Assembly (NCBI GenBank): GCA_025355005.1
Contig: JANXLV010000025.1
Location: forward strand, 1 to 64,000
Source of the DNA: Myxococcales bacterium
GTDB taxonomy: Bacteria; Myxococcota_A; Polyangia; Polyangiales; Polyangiaceae
Reading direction: 5' to 3'
DNA length: 64,000 nucleotides
Both the position numbers and the translations under genes were made by a program. Positions 60,031 through 64,000 of the stretch are shown here, piece by piece (the stretch's first letter is position 1; each line of letters starts with the position of its first letter). The notes beneath the pieces are model-generated. The model searched no databases, was not told the origin of the DNA, and saw only the letters and a program-made list of their open reading frames with translations.

Positions 60031-61877
60031 TGCTTCTGCGGCGCGGGCGGAGGCGGGAAGAACTGCGGCAGACCGCTCGGCATGGGCCACGGCGCGGGCC
60101 AGCCCTGCGGCATGGGCCACGGCGCTGCGGCCGGCGGTGCGTTCGGCGCAGGCGTGTTCGGCGCACCGGGCGCAGGCGTGTTCGGCGCGTTCGGAGCGTT
60201 CGGAGCGTTCGGAGCGCCGGGCACGGGCGGCCATCCGGGGAAGCCGGCGAAGCCAGGCACCGCGGGGAAGCCGTTCGGGAAGCCAGGCAACGCGAGCGCG
60301 CCGGGCGTGGCCGCTGGCGCCGGACCGTTCGGACACTGACCATTCGCGGGCCGTGACTGATCGGTGCAGATGACAGCGCACGTGCCCGTCCCGCTGTCCA
60401 TCACCTGCTCGCCGGTGCAATCTTCGTCCGTCTTGGGCTTCGCGGGCGGCGTGGGCGGCGCAGGCGGCGCAGTGGGAACCCCGGGCGTCGGCGCGACCGC
60501 GGGTTGAGGTGCTGTGCCGTCGACGTCGGTGCGAACTTTATATGCAAGATGCAACCATTTCTGCACCATGGCCTGGCTCACCCACGCGTAGCCGGCGTCG
60601 CCCCATCTCGCTCCCCAGCTGTTGTGGATGAGGAACTGCTTGCCCTGCGGCGTGTTGCGATAACCGGACAGCGCCACGGCGTGACCGCCGTCTGGCGTGG
60701 ACCAGTCAGGGATGACGAAGTTCTGCATCTTGCGGTTCACCCACGTCGTGGAGTCGATGTGAAACGCGACCCACAGGTCCGCGCCGCTCGCCAGCGTGGT
60801 GACGATCTCATCGATGTTCACCGGCGCGACCGACAGCTCCTCGTACGAGATGACCTTGTGACCGTTCGACGCCTCGGCCGTTTGATAGTGCTGCTGCAAG
60901 GCCGCGTCGCGTGCCGCCGTGTTCGGCTGGACGTTGTACGCGGCGCCGCAATCGTCCATCGAGTCCTTCGAGAGCTCGCACGCCTCACGCCCGCTGTACG
61001 GCCAGGCCTCGAACGTGGTGATGCCGCGGTTCACGTTGCCGGTCGCGGCGTCCTCCATCGTGGGCACGCCGTAGTGCGCCCACACGTGCTCGGGCGACGT
61101 GGTGACGTTCTGACCAGCGCGACGGAGGGAGTTGTCGAGCACCGCCGACAGCGCGAACGCCGTGCAGTTGCCGACGTCGCCTTGATCCTTGATCGGACCT
61201 TCCGTGCCGTTCAGGCGATGATCGACGGCGTCGGGAAAAGCTTGCGGCGCATCGGACGCGCGCACGGCACCGCCGCCGAGATCGGAGCCCTCTGCGCCGA
61301 CCGTCATCGCGCCCGCAGGCGCTCCACCGCGAACGGTCGTGTTGCTGGGACCACCGCCGGGGATGAACCGCGGCCCTTGCGTACTTCTGCTGGCGAGGGG
61401 CAAACGCGCGGCTGGGTTCCAGCGCACGTGACCGCGCTGCATCATGGCCAGCTTCGCGGGCGTGGCGTGCTTCACCGCGATCGGGATGCGACGGTAGGGA
61501 AAGCAGTCCACGTGTATGAACACGCCGTCCGCGACCTCGTGCGGGAGGTTGCAGCGGCGCTGCTGTACGGATGCTTGCCGCAGGTAGTTGACGTTCTGCA
61601 CGTCGACGCGGCCCTGCGCGGGCGGCATGGTGATGGGCGCGGGCGCGGGCGCCTGAGACTGCGGGCCGTTGTAGTAGACGAAGCCCGGATGGCTGAACGC
61701 AGCGGGTGGCGGTGCAGCCTGGTACTGGGGATACTGCGCGGGGCCCTGCGGTTTTTGGCCCTGCGCCACGCCCGGTTGACCGGGAGCGCCCGGCGGAGGC
61801 GCGGCCTGCTCCTGTCCACCACACGCGGCTGCGGCAACGAGAGAGCAGAGAGTGAGGGATCGAAGGATCGTGTTCAT
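60027..61877 (-). CDS. Papain-like cysteine protease lipoprotein
   Basis: A 616-residue lipoprotein: MNTILRSLTLCSLVAAAAC with the lipobox, then a Pro/Gln/Ala linker. The C1-type peptidase domain (about 220-450) has the oxyanion Gln and nucleophile in IKDQGDVGNCTAFA (C238), the catalytic His in DGGHAVALSGY and the Asn in NSWGARWGDAGYAWV. No long inhibitory propeptide is obvious; ~110 residues before the domain may serve. After the domain come a Pro/Ala tract, a Cys-bearing unit (CTGEQVMDSGTGTCAVICTDQ) and an Asn-Ala-Pro/Pro-Gly-rich tail with 9-base coding repeats. Likely secreted or surface-exposed. It is coupled to the following gene. Confidence 0.88.
   Translation of the reverse strand: MNTILRSLTLCSLVAAAACGGQEQAAPPPGAPGQPGVAQGQKPQGPAQYPQYQAAPPPAAFSHPGFVYYNGPQSQAPAPAPITMPPAQGRVDVQNVNYLRQASVQQRRCNLPHEVADGVFIHVDCFPYRRIPIAVKHATPAKLAMMQRGHVRWNPAARLPLASRSTQGPRFIPGGGPSNTTVRGGAPAGAMTVGAEGSDLGGGAVRASDAPQAFPDAVDHRLNGTEGPIKDQGDVGNCTAFALSAVLDNSLRRAGQNVTTSPEHVWAHYGVPTMEDAATGNVNRGITTFEAWPYSGREACELSKDSMDDCGAAYNVQPNTAARDAALQQHYQTAEASNGHKVISYEELSVAPVNIDEIVTTLASGADLWVAFHIDSTTWVNRKMQNFVIPDWSTPDGGHAVALSGYRNTPQGKQFLIHNSWGARWGDAGYAWVSQAMVQKWLHLAYKVRTDVDGTAPQPAVAPTPGVPTAPPAPPTPPAKPKTDEDCTGEQVMDSGTGTCAVICTDQSRPANGQCPNGPAPAATPGALALPGFPNGFPAVPGFAGFPGWPPVPGAPNAPNAPNAPNTPAPGAPNTPAPNAPPAAAPWPMPQGWPAPWPMPSGLPQFFPPPPAPQKQ
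60186..60216. repeat. 9-base tandem repeat coding for Ala-Pro-Asn units
   Basis: GGAGCGTTC repeated three to four times. On the minus strand it encodes NAP repeats in the protease tail. Confidence 0.85.
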
Positions 61878-61942
61878 CGAGCTTGGCTCCAGAAGGAAGA
61901 TGGTACTCGCCTCCACGTTGGACGGCAGCCTCTCGTGTTTAG

Positions 61943-62737
61943 TCACTTGGCGACACGCACGGTGATTTCCGGGTCCGCAGGGGCTCCTTGCGCCGATTCG
62001 TACGGCAGAGGCAGCTTCACCTTGTAGGTGCCGACCGCCAATGGTCCGGCTGAGACCGGCTCCACATGAATGGCGCAGCACGCCGTTGGTCCGGTCTTGG
62101 GCCACGCCGCCTTCACTGCGTCCCACGTGATCTTCGCGTGCGCCTTGCCGCCCGGCGCGATCACCACATGCGATGTCGGGTTCCGGCAGGACTGCTCGTT
62201 CAAGCAGCGCGGCTCGGGGTTCTTCGGCGCGTTGCCGGTCGGCGGCGTCACGCGGCCGCCCTTCGCATCCGCGACCAGAGCGGCAAGGGTGAGGTCTCCA
62301 GCGAAGTACATCGGGACCGCGACCTTGCCGGTGTTCGTCACCTCGAGCGTGATCTCCACATGCCCGGACGGCGCAATTTTTTCGGGCGCGGCGCTGAGCT
62401 TGAGCTTCAACATCTGCGCCCAGCCGTCGGGGCTCGCAGGAGCATCGGAGCGCGTGCGGCATCGCCGGTTCGCAAGCACCGCCACGAGGTCCACGTCCGC
62501 ACCGCCACACATGGAGTCGTCCGCGTCGCCCGGGTCAGTCGTAGGGAGGGCCGCAGCGCCCGCGTCGATCGGCGCCGCAGCAACGACGACGCCGGCATCC
62601 ACGACTGCCGTGGTGATCGGAGGAGGAGCCGCATCCTCCGCGGGTCCCTGCGGTGTGGTGGTCGTGTTGGAGTTGCCGCACCCCGCCATGAACGCGACCG
62701 CCGCGACCCACCATGCACGCCGTCCGAGATGAATCAT
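61943..62737 (-). CDS. Lipoprotein with Ig-like domain, unknown
   Basis: A 264-residue lipoprotein from ATG 62737: MIHLGRRAWWVAAVAFMAGC with the lipobox and a Thr/Ala/Pro/Asp linker. The mature domain has CGGADVDLVAVLANRRCRT and a beta-sandwich (ISGHVEITLEVTNTGKVAVPMYFAGDLTLAALV-type strands, KAHAKITWDAVKAAW, CCAIHVEPVSAGPLAVGTYKVKLPL) like Ig or fibronectin modules. It lies upstream of the protease gene by 65 bases on the same strand; the three may form one unit. No family recognised. Confidence 0.75.
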   Translation of the reverse strand: MIHLGRRAWWVAAVAFMAGCGNSNTTTTPQGPAEDAAPPPITTAVVDAGVVVAAAPIDAGAAALPTTDPGDADDSMCGGADVDLVAVLANRRCRTRSDAPASPDGWAQMLKLKLSAAPEKIAPSGHVEITLEVTNTGKVAVPMYFAGDLTLAALVADAKGGRVTPPTGNAPKNPEPRCLNEQSCRNPTSHVVIAPGGKAHAKITWDAVKAAWPKTGPTACCAIHVEPVSAGPLAVGTYKVKLPLPYESAQGAPADPEITVRVAK

Positions 62738-62822
62738 GGCCCGTAGCCTACACAAGAGATCCGAACGATCTGGCGGAAAAACACCCTTGCGCTAACGTGC
62801 GCGCCCCAACCCAAGGAGTCCC

Positions 62823-63329
62823 ATGAAGACCTTCGAAGCGATGACCCAGTTTGGCAAGATGCTCCGCAACCTCGACAACTGGATCGTCAAGGCAGAGGCG
62901 CACGCGACCGCCAAGAAGTTCGAGGTCGACCTCCTCACTGGAGAGCGCCTTGCCCCTGACATGTACCCCTTCGTGAAACAGGTGCAGTCTACATGTGATT
63001 CGGCGAAGTTCACGGCGGCGTACCTGAGCGGCACCGAGGCGCCGAAGCACCCGGACACGGAGAAGACGATCGCCGAGTGTCGCGCGCGCATCAAGTCGTG
63101 CCTCGCCTACCTCGAGACGCTGACGGAGGGCTCCTTCGCGGGCTCCGAAGACCGCAAGGTCTCGCCGCCGTGGCTCCAGGGCAAGTGGGTGAAGGGCGAC
63201 GCATACCTTCTCCAGATGGCGATCCCGAACTTCTACTTCCACGCCACCACTGCCTACGCGATCCTCCGCTCCAACGGCGTGGACGTCGGCAAGATGGACT
63301 TCATCGGCTCGGTCCCGGTCCAGGGGTGA
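62823..63329 (+). CDS. DUF1993 family protein
   Basis: A 168-residue cytoplasmic protein of the DUF1993 family. It contains FVKQVQSTCDSAKFTAAYLSGTEAPKHPDTEKTIAECRARI and ends in FYFHATTAYAILRSNGVDVGKMDFIG, the family's characteristic end. The fold is expected to be a DinB-like helical bundle. No function is established. The stop overlaps the next gene (GTGA). Confidence 0.88.
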   Translation: MKTFEAMTQFGKMLRNLDNWIVKAEAHATAKKFEVDLLTGERLAPDMYPFVKQVQSTCDSAKFTAAYLSGTEAPKHPDTEKTIAECRARIKSCLAYLETLTEGSFAGSEDRKVSPPWLQGKWVKGDAYLLQMAIPNFYFHATTAYAILRSNGVDVGKMDFIGSVPVQG

Positions 63330-63928
63330 AACGGGGAGCGTCCATCTGCCTGGCCCGCTTGGCGATTGCCCCCGCGCTTGCCCTCTCCATGAGCGTGAGC
63401 GCGGAGGCACGTGCCGACGAGCCGTTCCCGAAGCCCGACACCGAGCGACGCGAAGAGGCGGAGGACGCCGCGTTTCGTGCCTTCGCCGTGGGTTCCGTGC
63501 TCGCGGCCGTGCCCTTCGGCGTCGGTTCCGTCATGACGACGTCCTCGCACGAGCAGTCCACGCAGAACGCCGGCGTGTACACGCTGCAGACCGGCCTCTT
63601 CGTCGCGCCGTTCGTCTCGCACGCGATGGTGGGCGAATACAAGCGCGGGCTGCTCTTCTCGATCGCGCCGGCGGTCGGCTCCGGCAGCATGGCGGTGCTG
63701 CTCGCGATGAACCCCGACGCGGTATCGCACGCATCACTCGAGACCCAGCGCTCCTATTACTTCATGATCGTCGCGAGCGTCCTCGGCGGAGGCGTTGGCG
63801 TCGTGGACACGCTCTTTCATCCATCGCGCGAGCCGTCGCGTGAGCCTCCTCGAACGCAGGGCAGCCTGCACATCGCGCCCATCTTGAGCCCGGGCAACTA
63901 TGGGCTCTCCGTAGGAGGTGCGCTGTGA
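63326..63928 (+). CDS. Exported membrane protein, unknown
   Basis: A 200-residue protein from the GTG at 63326, overlapping the DUF1993 stop. The signal peptide VKRGASICLARLAIAPALALSMSVSAEARA is followed by a charged stretch and three or four hydrophobic segments (FAVGSVLAAVPFGVGSVM, TGLFVAPFVSHAMV, LLFSIAPAVGSGSMAVLLAM, FMIVASVLGGGVGVVDTLF). The end is HIAPILSPGNYGLSVGGAL, a beta-like finish. The frame is open upstream in the DUF1993 gene, which is a shadow. No family recognised. Confidence 0.75.
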   Translation: MKRGASICLARLAIAPALALSMSVSAEARADEPFPKPDTERREEAEDAAFRAFAVGSVLAAVPFGVGSVMTTSSHEQSTQNAGVYTLQTGLFVAPFVSHAMVGEYKRGLLFSIAPAVGSGSMAVLLAMNPDAVSHASLETQRSYYFMIVASVLGGGVGVVDTLFHPSREPSREPPRTQGSLHIAPILSPGNYGLSVGGAL

Positions 63929-64000
63929 GCGCAACCAAGAGACCCACGCCTTCACTTCGTCCTTCGCCGTTGCTCGTCACCCTGACCCTCGCCGTGAGCA
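63925..64000 (+). CDS. Start of an exported protein, cut by the window edge
   Basis: A GTG at 63925 overlaps the preceding stop (GTGA) and has GGAGG six bases upstream. The 25 visible residues begin VSATKRPTPSLRPSPLLVTLTL, a signal-peptide-like start. The rest lies outside the window. Confidence 0.65.
   Translation, partial: MSATKRPTPSLRPSPLLVTLTLAVS

Overview
The window is high-GC DNA packed with genes on both strands. I read it as chromosomal sequence from a myxobacterium (Myxococcota, probably Polyangiales/Sorangiineae-like). The reasons are: a eukaryotic-type Ser/Thr kinase with a long C-terminal sensor part; two surface proteins ending in MYXO-CTERM-type tails; an AgmX/PglI-type TonB-like protein; and more than a dozen lipoproteins with Gly/Asp/Ala-rich, Cys-rich or c-heme-bearing mature parts. 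I see no rRNA, tRNA, CRISPR, insertion sequence or phage gene. The placement rests on gene content, not on a marker-gene comparison.

Layout. 0-12.7 kb: a membrane-anchored unknown, a Ser/Thr kinase divergent from pyrG, a BY-type tyrosine kinase for polysaccharide export, an outer-membrane-like protein divergent from an AtoE-type fatty acid transporter, a lipoprotein, and a csoR-like regulator / unknown / lpxC row. 13.0-21.5 kb: eight same-strand genes, almost without gaps: a duplicated-domain lipoprotein, a MYXO-CTERM surface protein, two c-type cytochrome lipoproteins, a membrane protein that looks like fused ECF transporter T and S parts joined by 25 glycines, two molybdenum-storage-protein (MoSto) subunits and a ModA lipoprotein. 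This is the most unusual part of the window. 21.5-27 kb: a split chromate transporter, three unknowns (one with a degenerate globin-like domain) and modBC, separated from modA by about 4 kb. 27-34 kb: lipoproteins, a GNAT-like protein, an HtrA protease, GNAT-truA and a TonB-like protein. 34-40 kb: rsmD, a PEGA-like protein, dapA-dapB, a CX4CH lipoprotein and rplU-rpmA with their own promoter. 39.8-42.9 kb: an iron-uptake operon, HAD phosphatase-feoA-feoB, behind a clear Fur box. 43-64 kb: a dinucleotide-binding oxidoreductase, an orphan histidine kinase, a lipoprotein phosphoesterase, recD2, marC, a series of surface lipoproteins (including a papain-like protease and an SGNH hydrolase), a glutaredoxin-fold protein without its CGFS cysteine, a YegD-like Hsp70 and a DUF1993 protein.

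How the genes may work together. Metal handling recurs: molybdate capture (ModA, ModBC), storage (MoSto), a possible ECF-type membrane partner, Fe(II) uptake (Feo/Fur), a CsoR-type metal or persulfide sensor, and chromate export. Housekeeping genes (pyrG, lpxC, truA, rsmD, dapAB, rplU-rpmA, recD2) are spread among lineage-specific envelope genes. Several tandem start/stop overlaps (ATGA or GTGA) indicate translational coupling in mos, modBC, feoAB, chrA, dapAB and the protease pair. All functional statements come from reading the translated sequences; no database search was run.
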